Below, piece after piece: positions 1-8,413 of a stretch of 64,000 nucleotides of DNA (positions are counted from its first letter, which is position 1; every line of letters begins with the position of its first letter). The position numbers were made by a program, and so were the translations under genes. A model generated the notes under the pieces. The model made no database searches. It was not told the DNA's origin and saw nothing but the letters and a program-made list of their open reading frames with translations. The stretch comes from Tessaracoccus antarcticus (GTDB taxonomy: Bacteria; Actinomycetota; Actinomycetes; Propionibacteriales; Propionibacteriaceae): positions 1,116,001-1,180,000 of the forward strand of contig NZ_REFW01000001.1 of NCBI RefSeq assembly GCF_003688855.1, given 5' to 3'.

Positions 1-248
1 GCACTCCACAGCCCCTCGAGTGGCCCGACGGTGTGCACGCGGCCGAGGTCCCTCTTCGCGAGCGCCCGGATGCCGTAGGAGAGGGGGTAGAGCGCCTCGA
101 CCGCCTCGGTGTAGGCGGGGGAGGTGTTCGGGTCGCCGTGCCCATCCACCTGCAGGAACTGCAGTTCGGGCACCTCGACGACGTGCCAGTCGACCGGCTT
201 GGGGGCGTACAGGGACGGGTGGTCCTTCTTGATGTCGTAGGTGTCCAT
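1..248 (-). CDS. GyrI-like small-molecule-binding domain protein (partial)
   Basis: The reverse strand reads from an ATG at 248 to the window edge and opens with MDTYDIKKDHPSLYAP, followed by a stretch ending in DGHGDPNTSPAYTEAVEALYP. This pattern is typical of stand-alone GyrI-like proteins (AraC effector-binding-domain fold, COG4832 type), which bind small ligands. About 82 residues are visible; the C-terminal half lies outside the window. The start is 6 bases downstream of the serpin stop codon, so the two genes are probably co-transcribed. The cellular ligand cannot be told from sequence. Family assignment is good; any functional link to the serpin is inference. Confidence 0.75.
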   Translation of the reverse strand, partial: MDTYDIKKDHPSLYAPKPVDWHVVEVPELQFLQVDGHGDPNTSPAYTEAVEALYPLSYGIRALAKRDLGRVHTVGPLEGLWS

Positions 249-254
249 GGTGGC

Positions 255-1511
255 TCAGTCCGCCCGGATGGCCGGGTCGTTGACGATGGCCAGGAACAGC
301 GGCCAGCCCGTGCGGACATCGAGGACTCGCATCACGAACGGCCGGTCGACGATGAGTTCGACGGGCTCCGCCTCCGGAGGCCGCGCCCCCGTCGGGATTC
401 CTGTCTCCGTGATCGCAGCCCCCACCGTGCCGCTGGCGGTGACGGTGAGCCGGACCTGCTGCGCGACCTGCCCGACGTAGGCGCCCGGGAAGATCCCACC
501 CATGTCGGAGAGGTCGATACCCACATCCCCCAGGGCCGCGAGGAGATCCCATGCAGCCTTGATGTCGCTGGGCGGCAAAACGAGGTCAACGGATCGTACG
601 GTGGCCTCGGTGAGTGCTGCGATGCTGGCATCGACTTCCTCGAAGTCCAACTCGCCGGGGTGGGTGCCGTCGGCGGGGAGAACCACGTCCATGGCCAGGT
701 TGTCGTCATAAGGGAGGCGGACGGCCTGCCATCCGTCGCCCGTGGCGTAGGGAATCGTGAAGGTGTCGGCCAGGGCGTCGATGTCGCTGCTGGCGCCGTC
801 ACCCGTGCTGAAGGTCAGAGCGGCAGTGGTGTTCGTGAAGCGCTGGCGCCACGCGGCTGCGAACAGCAGGGCGTCCTGCGTGATGAGCCGCGACTCGGCG
901 GAAACCGTGATGGCAGATTTCTCGACGAGCCCGGCCGTGTTCTTCTTCGCCCATGCATCGAGATCCGCCTGTGCAGCCTTCAGGGGGACGCGGGCGGCGG
1001 CGGTGTCGTAGTAGCTGGTCAGCCTGTCGAGGAAGTCCTGGCTCACCTGGGCGTCGTCGATGATCACGGCCCGGTTGGCCTGGTGAACCACGGGAGTCTC
1101 CGGTGGGTCATCGGCATCCACGGACTTCGGCAGGTCCTCATAGTCGGCCAGCGCCTGCCGCAGTGCCCCGATGGCGGCGGACAGGTCGTCGCCCGTGAGG
1201 CCGAACGCGTCGTCCAGGCTCTGCAGGCTGGTGCCCGCGGCACCCTCGGCGAGCATCGCCAGGGTCACGGCGAGGGAGCTGGGGGCAATCGCCGTGTTCT
1301 GGCTCCGGCCCACGGGGTCGGCTGTCATCAGCTGCCAGGCGATGCGGGCGCTAGCCGTGGCGGCGGCCCCGACGTGGGGTGTGCCCTCCAGTGGCAGCGC
1401 CAGAACGGCGGTGGTGCCACGCAGTTCCTCTGCAGAGCCGGAACACGCCCCCACAGTGAGGGCCAGTCCGGCCAGCCCTGTTCCGTACAGCAGGTGGCGA
1501 CGCGTGATCAT
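255..1511 (-). CDS. Serpin family protein, predicted lipoprotein
   Basis: A 418-residue protein starting MITRRHLLYGTGLAG with a twin-arginine-like N-region and a lipobox ending LTVGAC, so it is probably exported and lipid-anchored with Cys at about residue 23. The rest has full serpin length. Near the C-terminus a hinge-like segment GTVGAAITETG leads into the reactive-centre loop (TGIPTGARPP) and then VDRPFVMRVLD, matching the serpin signature before strand 4B. Serpins trap serine or cysteine proteases by suicide cleavage of this loop; bacterial ones are usually thought to act on host, predator or own extracellular proteases. The hinge has small residues, as in inhibitory serpins, so inhibition rather than storage is likely. 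The target protease is unknown. Confidence 0.9.
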   Translation of the reverse strand: MITRRHLLYGTGLAGLALTVGACSGSAEELRGTTAVLALPLEGTPHVGAAATASARIAWQLMTADPVGRSQNTAIAPSSLAVTLAMLAEGAAGTSLQSLDDAFGLTGDDLSAAIGALRQALADYEDLPKSVDADDPPETPVVHQANRAVIIDDAQVSQDFLDRLTSYYDTAAARVPLKAAQADLDAWAKKNTAGLVEKSAITVSAESRLITQDALLFAAAWRQRFTNTTAALTFSTGDGASSDIDALADTFTIPYATGDGWQAVRLPYDDNLAMDVVLPADGTHPGELDFEEVDASIAALTEATVRSVDLVLPPSDIKAAWDLLAALGDVGIDLSDMGGIFPGAYVGQVAQQVRLTVTASGTVGAAITETGIPTGARPPEAEPVELIVDRPFVMRVLDVRTGWPLFLAIVNDPAIRAD

Positions 1512-1624
1512 CCGGTGGCCTTTCGTGAGAAGTCGCTACATCCCACCACACCTGCAGCCCGGACGGCGACGACCCCGGCGCGCGTCCAGGACGCGGGCCG
1601 GGGTCGGCTCCATCTGTTGGCGCC

Positions 1625-2590
1625 TCAGCTGGGGGCGTACCAGGTGATCCGATCCGCCGAGCCCGAGGGGGCGTAGCGCAACGTGAAGCCGGTGGAGAGG
1701 TCGGGGTTCCCGTGGTGGGCGGAGATGTAGCCCGTGTTGCAGGTCCCGAGCGCCAGCCTCGTCTCCTTGTAGAGCGGCGTCCACAGGGTGCTGCTGGGCA
1801 CGGCGCTTGCCTCGAAGTACGCCAGGTCAGTGGCGCCGGCCTCCAGGTCGAGGACACCGAAGGACCACGGGTCCAGGCTCACCCGCACCTTGCCGTCGGA
1901 GCCGGCATCCGGGTGTGCGTGGGTGTAGCAAACCTTGACCATGGCCCCGAAGCCGGTGCCGTCCGGTTCGTAGACCGGGCTGCTGACGGTGACGTCAAAG
2001 TACTTCAGCGAGACCGTGGTGTTCATGTTCACGTTCTTGAACACCGGAAGTGCGCCGAAGCGGACGATGTTGTTGAACAGCTCCTTGGTGACCCACCGGT
2101 ACGCCGTCGCACCCCCGGAGGTCGTGTACGTCTCGATGACACGGGCGCTGGCGTAGGAGCGGCACCCGTTGCGGCCAGTGGCGGCGGTGTCGCACACCGT
2201 GCGCCACTGGCGGCCGTCCGTCGACTTCCACTTCGCTGTGCCGTTGACCTTGCCGTAGGCGCCCAGCGGGTTGTTCTTCCACAACGAGCGCGGCGACGGC
2301 AGGTACGACAGGTTGTTGAAGTACCAGCCCGTCTTCGAGACGAACTTTCCCTTCACCTGTGTCACCTGGGTGGCCCAGATCTCGGTGCGGCAGCGCTGGG
2401 TCTGCGAGTACGGCTCGCAGGTGGTGCGCCAGTCGCGACCGTTGACGAAGTACTGGCCCGGCGCTGAATAGACGTCGATCTCTGCCCTGGCCGGGGACAC
2501 TGTGACCACTGCGGCGGTCAGCCCCAGGGCTGCGGTGGCGGCCGCCACGGTCAACCTCCGAAGCCATCGATGAAGTACTGCCTGCGTCAT
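1625..2590 (-). CDS. Secreted protein with Cys/Trp-rich tandem half-repeats
   Basis: A 321-residue protein with a Sec-type signal peptide (hydrophobic segment AAATAALGLTAAVVTV, cleavage near ARA-EID). Residues about 45-180 hold two related half-repeats: GRDWRTTCEPYSQTQRCRTE followed by GWYFNNLSY, then GRQWRTVCDTAATGRNGCRS followed by YRWVTKELFN. Each half has a Cys pair spaced C-x8-C or C-x9-C, suggesting disulfides. The same module starts the 738-residue protein at 8414-10627. The C-terminal 140 residues form an unrecognised beta-rich region. I do not recognise a catalytic domain; a wall- or matrix-binding role is a guess. A good promoter lies about 90 bases upstream, and GAGGGG precedes the ATG. 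Confidence 0.8.
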   Translation of the reverse strand: MTQAVLHRWLRRLTVAAATAALGLTAAVVTVSPARAEIDVYSAPGQYFVNGRDWRTTCEPYSQTQRCRTEIWATQVTQVKGKFVSKTGWYFNNLSYLPSPRSLWKNNPLGAYGKVNGTAKWKSTDGRQWRTVCDTAATGRNGCRSYASARVIETYTTSGGATAYRWVTKELFNNIVRFGALPVFKNVNMNTTVSLKYFDVTVSSPVYEPDGTGFGAMVKVCYTHAHPDAGSDGKVRVSLDPWSFGVLDLEAGATDLAYFEASAVPSSTLWTPLYKETRLALGTCNTGYISAHHGNPDLSTGFTLRYAPSGSADRITWYAPS

Positions 2591-2679
2591 TGCGGACCCC
2601 TCACAGCTTGTGGGAAGCGTCGAGCCCGTCCTCCCGCCGTCACGGCGTCGCCGACCAAGCCCCCCCAGAATGGAATTTC

Positions 2680-2708
2680 AGAATATTCCTGCCGGGGGAT
2701 CCGGTCAA
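2680..2708 (-). promoter_or_regulatory. Predicted sigma-70-type promoter for the secreted repeat protein
   Basis: On the reverse strand TTGACC (2708-2703) is followed by a 17-base spacer and TATTCT (2685-2680). Spacing is ideal, the -35 matches the consensus at five of six bases and the -10 at four. It lies in an AT-rich patch within a GC-rich region and would give a leader of roughly 80 bases ahead of the ATG at 2590. Confidence 0.55.
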
Positions 2709-2820
2709 TGGATCGACGAGTCTGCTGGGCCGCACGTCAGGCCGTCGCCGGTGCGGCCGGGCCGGGCCGTAGCTGATGCTGTGGCCATCGGCGCGCGGGA
2801 CGCGGGACGCGGCGACCCTG

Positions 2821-2842
2821 GCCTGAACTGCGCGGTTCAGGC
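2821..2842 (-). terminator. Hairpin abutting the TetR stop codon
   Basis: Perfect 8-base inverted arms GCCTGAAC and GTTCAGGC separated by six bases, touching the stop codon of the TetR gene. No T-run follows on the reverse strand, so it may be a GC-type terminator or a 3'-end stabilising hairpin. Confidence 0.45.
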
Positions 2843-3439
2843 TCAGGAATCGGTCCGATCCCCGAGGCGCAGGATCGCGTCGGTGGATGCGACGACGGCG
2901 TCGTCGACATGGCGGGGGACGGGTCCCCCGAGGTGGGGCCGCACGAGACCGAACGGCGCCACCTGGGTGGCCATGAGTGCCCACTGCCGGTTCTCGGCCG
3001 TGAGTCGGCCGTAACGTCTCTGCGTCAACTCCAGCATGATCGCGGTGACGGGGCCGTTCACGCCTGCAACAGCGTCGCGCACCCCGGCGGGGCAGGCGGT
3101 CAGCAGGCGCTCCTGCCGGAAGAGCGTGAGACTCACGGCCTCGTCCTGGTGCGTTCGGCAGTACTGCGGGATGTGGAGGGCCATGGCGATCATCGCCTCG
3201 TGCGGGTCGTCCATGGTCTCGGCAATCTCGAAGAGTCCGGCCTGGAAGCGCTGCACGCTGCGCAACCAGAGGCGAATGACCAGGACGTCCCGCGAGGTGA
3301 AGCGGTGATAGATGGAGCCCACCGGTCCGCCCAGTTGCCGGGCAATGTCGGCGACGCTGACGTTCGGCCCGGTGGCGGCCACGCAGGCCATTGCCGCGTC
3401 GAGGACGTCGTCATGGGTGAAGTGAGCGGGGCGTGCCAT
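2843..3439 (-). CDS. TetR/AcrR family transcriptional regulator
   Basis: A 198-residue protein when started at the ATG at 3439 (MARPAHFTHDDVLDAAM). A longer open frame to 3610 exists, but its extra residues are low-complexity and run through the divergent regulatory region. Residues about 8-55 form the TetR helix-turn-helix (VSVADIARQLGGPVGSIYHR). The rest is the ligand-binding/dimerisation domain, with no specific ligand inferable. It is divergent from the molybdopterin oxidoreductase at 3640, with two short palindromes between them, which fits autoregulation and control of the neighbour. The effector is unknown. Confidence 0.9.
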   Translation of the reverse strand: MARPAHFTHDDVLDAAMACVAATGPNVSVADIARQLGGPVGSIYHRFTSRDVLVIRLWLRSVQRFQAGLFEIAETMDDPHEAMIAMALHIPQYCRTHQDEAVSLTLFRQERLLTACPAGVRDAVAGVNGPVTAIMLELTQRRYGRLTAENRQWALMATQVAPFGLVRPHLGGPVPRHVDDAVVASTDAILRLGDRTDS

Positions 3440-3460
3440 GGCGCCATTGTAGGCACTGAG

Positions 3461-3491
3461 TTCTAGAATGTGTGCTCTACTACCTGGTAGT
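3461..3491. promoter_or_regulatory. Paired palindromes in the TetR divergon (candidate operator)
   Basis: Two dyads lie between the divergent genes: TTCTAGAA (3461-3468) and ACTACC-T-GGTAGT (3479-3491, six-base arms round one central base). Location next to a divergent tetR makes an operator likely. No binding has been shown. Confidence 0.45.
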
Positions 3492-3639
3492 GTCCGTGCA
3501 TGACGACGACGCTGTGTGGTGGAACCAGCCCGGTCGACGGAGGCCGGTTGCGTCCCTACTGGAGCGTCATCCACGCGTGCAGCGGACTGATCCGGCGCCC
3601 CACGCCGCATGCGATCGCCACAGGGGCGGGCGGCTTGCG

Positions 3640-4332
3640 GTGAAGGATCCCTCGCCGGGGCAACGTGTACTGATCGGCCCCGCCCCGCGCTTCGGGTTGC
3701 CGCAGTACCTGGCTGCCAGGTTCACGATCCCCGAGGGGCCGGTGCTCGAAGTCGGTGGGCTCGTCGACCACCCGATCACGCTTGACCGTGCAGCACTGGA
3801 TGCCGTGCCGGGGACGACCAAGGCACTTGACCTGCACTGCGTCATGACGTGGAGCGCGGTGGGTACCCGATGGAGCGGATGGCGCTTCAGCGATCTGTGG
3901 GACACCCTTCTGCGGGACCCTGCCGAGCCGGGCACCGTCGAGGTCCTGTTCACGGGACTCGACGGCTTCACCGCGAGCATCCCGCTCGAAGAACTTCTGC
4001 GGGACGACGTCATGATCGCCCACTCCCGTGACGGGCGGCCGCTGGAGCGGGACCACGGGGCCCCGTACCGGCTCGTCGTGCCGCAGTTGTACGGCTACAA
4101 GCACGTGAAGCACCTGTGCCGGATCGACCTCGTTGATCACCACGTGCGCAGTCCCCACGAGCCCTGGATCATGCACCGGATCGGACGGGTTGCCCGCGAG
4201 GAGCGGTTCGGTGTGGGGATGAGGTGGCTGGTGCGACTCCTCGCCCGCGCAACCGTGCGCCCGACTCTCCGCCGCTACGACGTCCCCGACCCGCAGTTCG
4301 AGCGCACATCACCACGCCCCGGGGCGTCCTGA
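3640..4332 (+). CDS. Sulfite-oxidase-like molybdopterin-dependent oxidoreductase
   Basis: About 230 residues from a GTG at 3640 (VKDPSPGQRVLIGPAPRFGL). The open frame extends upstream to 3472, but those residues do not look like the family and cross the operator region. The protein is a single oxidoreductase molybdopterin-binding domain of the SUOX/YedY type: LEVGGLVDHPITL, then DLHCVMTWSAVGTRWSGWRF with the conserved Cys that ligates molybdenum, and a C-terminal GYKHVKHL segment. It lacks a haem domain, a dimerisation domain and a signal peptide, so it is probably a soluble or partner-dependent reductase. The substrate is unknown. A 47-codon frame (3500-3643) overlaps the GTG start as GTGA and could couple translation. 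Confidence 0.8.
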   Translation: MKDPSPGQRVLIGPAPRFGLPQYLAARFTIPEGPVLEVGGLVDHPITLDRAALDAVPGTTKALDLHCVMTWSAVGTRWSGWRFSDLWDTLLRDPAEPGTVEVLFTGLDGFTASIPLEELLRDDVMIAHSRDGRPLERDHGAPYRLVVPQLYGYKHVKHLCRIDLVDHHVRSPHEPWIMHRIGRVAREERFGVGMRWLVRLLARATVRPTLRRYDVPDPQFERTSPRPGAS

Positions 4333-4360
4333 GCCGGCGCGGGTCAGATATCTTGATGGC

Positions 4361-4990
4361 GTGATACTGCAATGGGTGACCTCCAGGTCCGTGGCGGCGC
4401 AGTACGCCCAGTTGGTCATCTCGTGCACGGTTCTGGGGCTGGGGGTGGCCCTCCTCCTGGAGGCTGGCATGGGCTCCGACGGCTACTCCACGCTCGTGAG
4501 TGGTTTGACGATCCAGACAGGAACGCCGTTCTGGCTCATGAACATCATGGTGGGGGCCGTCTTCGTCGCCATCGCGTGGGCGCGCGGCAGGAAACCCGGC
4601 CCCGGGACGTTGGTGCAGTGGTTTCTCGTCGGGACCGTCATCTCCGTGGGAATGGCCCTCGTGCCGGACCTGGAGCCGCTTGTCGTGCGCGTCACGGCAC
4701 TGGTTCTGGCCCTGGTGCTGATGTCGTTCGGGGTGGCGGGCTACCTGGCCAGCAACACCGGCGCCGGCCCTGCCGAGGCCATGGCGCTGGCCTGGGATCC
4801 GCCGCTTCCCTTCCGGTGGAGCTACAGCATCCTGCAGGCCGTCGGCGCGCTCGCCGGCTGGCTGATGGGTGCCTCCGTGGGCCCGGGCACCGTCCTGATC
4901 TTCATCCTCATGGGCCCCGCCGTGGACCTGATCCGTCGTCGATGGACGTTCCTCGAGTTCCCTGCGCGCCGGGCAGCCGACAGCGAGTAG
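4361..4990 (+). CDS. YczE/YitT-like integral membrane protein
   Basis: A 209-residue protein from a GTG (MILQWVTSRSVAAQYAQL when read as Met). It has about five hydrophobic segments: residues 15-35, 55-73, 85-103, 107-130 and 150-190. The phrase EAGMGSDGYSTL in the first loop and the NTGAGPAEAMALA motif match the YczE/YyaS family of membrane proteins of unknown transport role. The gene is 28 bases after the molybdopterin enzyme and could be co-transcribed with it. Substrate unknown. Confidence 0.75.
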   Translation: MILQWVTSRSVAAQYAQLVISCTVLGLGVALLLEAGMGSDGYSTLVSGLTIQTGTPFWLMNIMVGAVFVAIAWARGRKPGPGTLVQWFLVGTVISVGMALVPDLEPLVVRVTALVLALVLMSFGVAGYLASNTGAGPAEAMALAWDPPLPFRWSYSILQAVGALAGWLMGASVGPGTVLIFILMGPAVDLIRRRWTFLEFPARRAADSE

Positions 4991-5062
4991 GTTGTGCCGG
5001 ATGAACCCGCAGAGGGTGCTGGAACGGGGCTCGTCAACGCCGAGAGCATCCTGCACGACTGA

Positions 5063-5079
5063 GGCGGGTCAGGCCCGCC
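5063..5079. terminator. Possible bidirectional terminator hairpin
   Basis: GGCGGG and CCCGCC arms with a five-base loop lie between the convergent 3' ends of the YczE-like and reductase genes. There is no strong T-run. Confidence 0.4.
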
Positions 5080-5089
5080 CGTTGTCGTA

Positions 5090-5656
5090 TCAGCCGCGGC
5101 CGTAGATGTTGAGCAACACTCCTGCGCCGAGCGGCGTGCTGGAGACGAGTAGCAGCGTCCACGCCATGGACCCGGACACGAGTGGCACCCCGGAGCCGAA
5201 CACGACGGGGTAGACCTTGAGGTGCACCTCATCGATCTCGTCCACGAGTTGTCCCGCCAGGTTCGCGCCGCCGCATAGCCAGACGTCACGGCCCGGCTGG
5301 GCCTTGAGGTCGCGCACGAGGGCGACGGGATGGTCGTGGACGACGGTGAGGCTGGGGTCCGGCGGCAGGTCGCCCCGGTGTGTGACGACGTACTGCCGCA
5401 GGTGGGGGTAGGCGCTGGACAAACCGGCCTGGAGCGCCGGCTCGTGGGTGCGGTAGCCCATCACCACGGTGTCGAAGTGACGCGCCTCACCAGTGACGGC
5501 CAGAGCCTCGCGCAGGTGTGCCGGGCAGGTCTCGGGATACTCCGTGAAGATGCGTCCCAGCACCTCCGGGTCGAGCGGGAACCCGTCGGCGGAACCGTCG
5601 GAGGCGGCGATGAACCCGTCGGCAGAGATACCGACGAGGTAGATGAGCTTGCGCAT
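5090..5656 (-). CDS. Dihydrofolate reductase family (RibD C-terminal-like) protein
   Basis: A 188-residue protein. The N-terminus MRKLIYLVGISADGFIAA and the internal FDTVVMGYRTHE and DVWLCGGANLAGQLVDEID segments are those of the RibD C-terminal/DHFR superfamily, which binds NADPH through the GG loop. Such stand-alone actinobacterial proteins are rarely folate enzymes; most are uncharacterised NADPH-dependent reductases. The gene follows the alpha/beta hydrolase at 5699-6400 by 42 bases on the same strand and probably shares its transcript. Confidence 0.85.
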   Translation of the reverse strand: MRKLIYLVGISADGFIAASDGSADGFPLDPEVLGRIFTEYPETCPAHLREALAVTGEARHFDTVVMGYRTHEPALQAGLSSAYPHLRQYVVTHRGDLPPDPSLTVVHDHPVALVRDLKAQPGRDVWLCGGANLAGQLVDEIDEVHLKVYPVVFGSGVPLVSGSMAWTLLLVSSTPLGAGVLLNIYGRG

Positions 5657-5698
5657 GTCGCTGCCTCTTTCAGGGGTGCTGATTGCGTGGTCGTGCTG

Positions 5699-6400
5699 TC
5701 AGGTGGGCGAGTCGTCGGGGTGTGGGCTCGTAGCGCTCGCCTCCAGCAGCCACTGCGCGACGCCCCGTGGGTTGGACAACGCGATCAGGTGGCCTCCCGG
5801 GATCTCGTCGGGCTCGATGCCGAGCCGGTTGCGAGCAAGTGCGCGCTGGAACGACGGGGGGAAGAACCGGTCGCCGGTGCCGATGAGGCTACGCACCGAA
5901 AATCCCGACCAGCCGTCGAACTCGCACGGCTGCCCGAAGGGGGTGTCCGCGGGGACGCGTGGCTCCGTGGCGCCCTCAAGGACCTCCTCGGGTACGTCGT
6001 GCAGGAAGTGGATGCCCTCGTCGAAGCCGCCGCGGCGTCCGGCGCGCTCATCGGCGAGGCGCATCGCCTCCGGCTGGCCCGTGATGTCCCACCACTGCCC
6101 TGGTGTCTCGCCCGGCAGCGGGACCATGGCGTTCACCAGGCCGACGAGGCGCACGGGTCGTTGACCCGCGACCATCGCCGCCGTGAAGGCGCCCATCGAC
6201 TGCGCCACGAGCACGACGTCCTCGCGGTCCCCGATGGCCTCCTCGACGATGTCGGCGTACTCCGGCAACCCGAGCACCGGGTCGTCCTCGGGGATGTCGA
6301 CGGCGAAGGCCTCGTGGCCCGCGCGCTCCAGCTTCGGGGCGACGAGGTGCCAGTACCAGGCGGCGCCGCCAGCCCCGGGGATCAGTACGAACGTGGTCAT
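5699..6400 (-). CDS. Alpha/beta-hydrolase fold protein
   Basis: A 233-residue protein from the ATG at 6400 (MTTFVLIPGAGGAAWYWHLV), preceded by GGAGG at good spacing; a longer frame to 6574 is not convincing. The oxyanion-hole region LIPGAGG, nucleophile elbow VAQSMGAF (catalytic Ser in AQSMG) and a late GGHLIALSNP with the catalytic His define the fold. The short length and the hydroxynitrile-lyase/MenH-like layout indicate a small esterase or lyase. Its substrate cannot be named. Confidence 0.85.
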   Translation of the reverse strand: MTTFVLIPGAGGAAWYWHLVAPKLERAGHEAFAVDIPEDDPVLGLPEYADIVEEAIGDREDVVLVAQSMGAFTAAMVAGQRPVRLVGLVNAMVPLPGETPGQWWDITGQPEAMRLADERAGRRGGFDEGIHFLHDVPEEVLEGATEPRVPADTPFGQPCEFDGWSGFSVRSLIGTGDRFFPPSFQRALARNRLGIEPDEIPGGHLIALSNPRGVAQWLLEASATSPHPDDSPT

Positions 6401-6699
6401 CTTCCGTCCTCCCGGTGGTCTCAGTATTCTCCCGACAGCCCGCCGGGGATGGTGTGTCCCACGCTCCGACGGTGTGTTTGCACAGTAATTCCACTGGTGG
6501 ACCGCGGCAAGGGTTCGGTTCGGATCGACGCGGCCCGACGTCCCTGATGCTTCCGATAATCCCGGACCCTCCACCGGCTCCGTGCACGGTTTGCCAGAAT
6601 GGGAGCATGCCGCGGACCGAGGGAGCGGAACGTCCCCCGTGGAGGGGTGCGCTCAACTAGCGTGGAGCCATCCGTCATGACGTGCGAGGAGGCAGCAAG
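6401..6699. other. Divergent intergenic region
   Basis: About 300 bases between the divergent hydrolase and VOC genes. It must hold both promoters, but I find no pair of hexamers close enough to consensus to call and no RNA gene. The only clear signal is AGGAGG (6687-6692) before the VOC start. Confidence 0.4.
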
Positions 6700-7464
6700 G
6701 TGATCATTCCCGGTGAGCCCGTGTGGGTCGAACTGAACACCCCGGACATGGAGAAGGCAGAGGCGTTCTACGGGGCGCTGTTCGGCTGGCTCTTCGAGGA
6801 CGAGGGGCTGGACTACGGCCACTACAACACGGTCCGGCTCGGTGACGAGCTGGTGGCGGGTGCCATGGAGTTGCACCCGGACCTCACGAACTCGCCGCCG
6901 TCGTTCGCCGTCTACCTGGCGGCCAGTGATGTCCCTGCCACATCGGCGAGGGCGGAGGCAGCCGGGGCACGGGTGACGGTGGCGCCCATGGAGATCCCCG
7001 GCCGCTGCACGATGGCCTATCTGCAGGACCCCACCGGCGCGCACGTGGGGCTCTGGGAAGGGGACCAGGTCAGGGTGGAGGCGCGGGACAAGCCCGGTGG
7101 TTTCACGTGGTGGGAGTTGATGACCGGAGACTACGGCGCAGCGGTGGCCTTCTACGGCGATGTGTTTGGTATGGACATCCATCCCCTCGGTGCACAGTCA
7201 GAGCCGTTCCAGTACTCCACCTTCGGGCAGGGTGACGGGCTGCTCGCCGGCATCTGTGACGCCGCCACCATCGTCTCGGACGAAGTGCCGTCCCACTGGC
7301 GTGTCTATGTACAGGTGGTCGACGTCGACTCCAGCGTCGAGAAGGTCCGCAGCCTCGGCGGCACGCTGCTGGACGGGCCCGTCGACTCCCCGTTCGGCAG
7401 GGTGGCCACCGTCGCGGACGACCAGGGGGCACAGTTCCAGCTCATCGACGCCAACCCGCTGTGA
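6700..7464 (+). CDS. VOC family protein with two glyoxalase-like domains
   Basis: A 254-residue protein. The GTG at 6700 sits 7 bases after AGGAGG, so it is preferred to the GTG at 6682. Two vicinal-oxygen-chelate domains are visible: PVWVELNTPDMEKAEAFYGA to GAHVGLWEGD, and FTWWELMTGDYGAAVAFYGD to GAQFQLIDANP. Each has the paired beta-alpha-beta-beta-beta units that in this superfamily make a metal site. Proteins with this duplicated layout are annotated as glyoxalase- or bleomycin-resistance-like; the substrate is rarely known and cannot be inferred here. It stands alone between divergent and convergent neighbours. Confidence 0.85.
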   Translation: MIIPGEPVWVELNTPDMEKAEAFYGALFGWLFEDEGLDYGHYNTVRLGDELVAGAMELHPDLTNSPPSFAVYLAASDVPATSARAEAAGARVTVAPMEIPGRCTMAYLQDPTGAHVGLWEGDQVRVEARDKPGGFTWWELMTGDYGAAVAFYGDVFGMDIHPLGAQSEPFQYSTFGQGDGLLAGICDAATIVSDEVPSHWRVYVQVVDVDSSVEKVRSLGGTLLDGPVDSPFGRVATVADDQGAQFQLIDANPL

Positions 7465-7569
7465 CGTCCGGCGTCGCTCGCAGCTGACACCGGCGACTCC
7501 ATCTCCGTGGTGCTGCCGGCCTGACATGCGGCTGGCCCGGCCTCCACCAGAGGGGCGAGCGGCGAGCGG

Positions 7570-8364
7570 CTACAGGTTCAGTGTGTACAGCCTCGTGGTG
7601 TCCACCACCTGAAGGCCTCGGGACTGGAGCACCCGGCGGGCCATGTCGTTCTCCGTGAACGCCACCACGGTGTGGCAGCCCACGGCACGGGCGAGCATGA
7701 GGCGGGCATCCACGGTGGCGGTGTAGGCGCCCATCTGCTGGTACTCCGGCAGGGTGGCTGCGTCCTCGAGCGTGCCGACGTGGCCGTGCACGTCGAGGTG
7801 ACCAACGGCGGCGGGCTGATGGTTCAGCCACACCACCATGTCGTGCTTCGTCCGTTCCCTCAACGGGAGCTTCGTCATGGCCTCGGTGATGGCGGTGGCC
7901 TCGTCCGTGCTCATGGGGGGCGTCCCCCACAGGGTGGCGCGCACCCGGGAAGCGGCCGCCAGTGACCGCGCCGTGGCCGTCAACTCCACCTGGCGCTGCG
8001 GGGTCCGAGGCTCCAGCGACTCCACCGGGGCGCCGAGGACGTGCCCATCGGCCTCCAGCGTGAACCCGAGGTCGCGCATCACGCGCTCGTGGCTGCCGGG
8101 GGTGAGCCTGTCGGTGGCCTGGCAACTGATGGTGGAGCAGCCACGGCTGTGCGCCACCTCCACCAGCTCCGACCAGAGGGCGTGCGGGTCCCGGTCAGGG
8201 GCGATGTGGGACACCCACATCACGCGCGGGTCGTCGACGCGCGCCCGGTATGACGTCCTCGCCACCAGGCCCACCGACGACGGGGCACCCACGTCCCGGA
8301 ACGGCGCCCGGAGAAGATCGCTGCGCTCCAGTGTGCGAACGATGGTGTCTGCGTCCCAGTCCAT
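7570..8364 (-). CDS. GNAT-like acetyltransferase
   Basis: A 264-residue protein. The C-terminal half contains the pattern of an acetyl-CoA binding domain: AAVGHLDVHGHVGTLEDAAT, LPEYQQMGAYTATVDARLML, then HTVVAFTENDMARRVLQSRG, resembling GNAT motifs D-A-B. The N-terminal half (residues 1-125) may be a second degenerate GNAT domain (WVSHIAPDRDPHALWSELVE, ERVMRDLGFTLE). The acceptor substrate is unknown. It is monocistronic as far as can be seen. Confidence 0.7.
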   Translation of the reverse strand: MDWDADTIVRTLERSDLLRAPFRDVGAPSSVGLVARTSYRARVDDPRVMWVSHIAPDRDPHALWSELVEVAHSRGCSTISCQATDRLTPGSHERVMRDLGFTLEADGHVLGAPVESLEPRTPQRQVELTATARSLAAASRVRATLWGTPPMSTDEATAITEAMTKLPLRERTKHDMVVWLNHQPAAVGHLDVHGHVGTLEDAATLPEYQQMGAYTATVDARLMLARAVGCHTVVAFTENDMARRVLQSRGLQVVDTTRLYTLNL

Positions 8365-8413
8365 GCGGGCAGTGTAACGACGGGGACAGGCTGAATCCGG
8401 GAGGTTCCCGGCC

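Noticed and set aside
33-1676. 547-codon + strand frame
   Set aside because: Antisense of the serpin gene; low-complexity translation.
2681-2688. Transposon end or short palindrome in the AT-rich patch
   Set aside because: Better explained as the -10 region of a promoter; no partner repeat or transposase.
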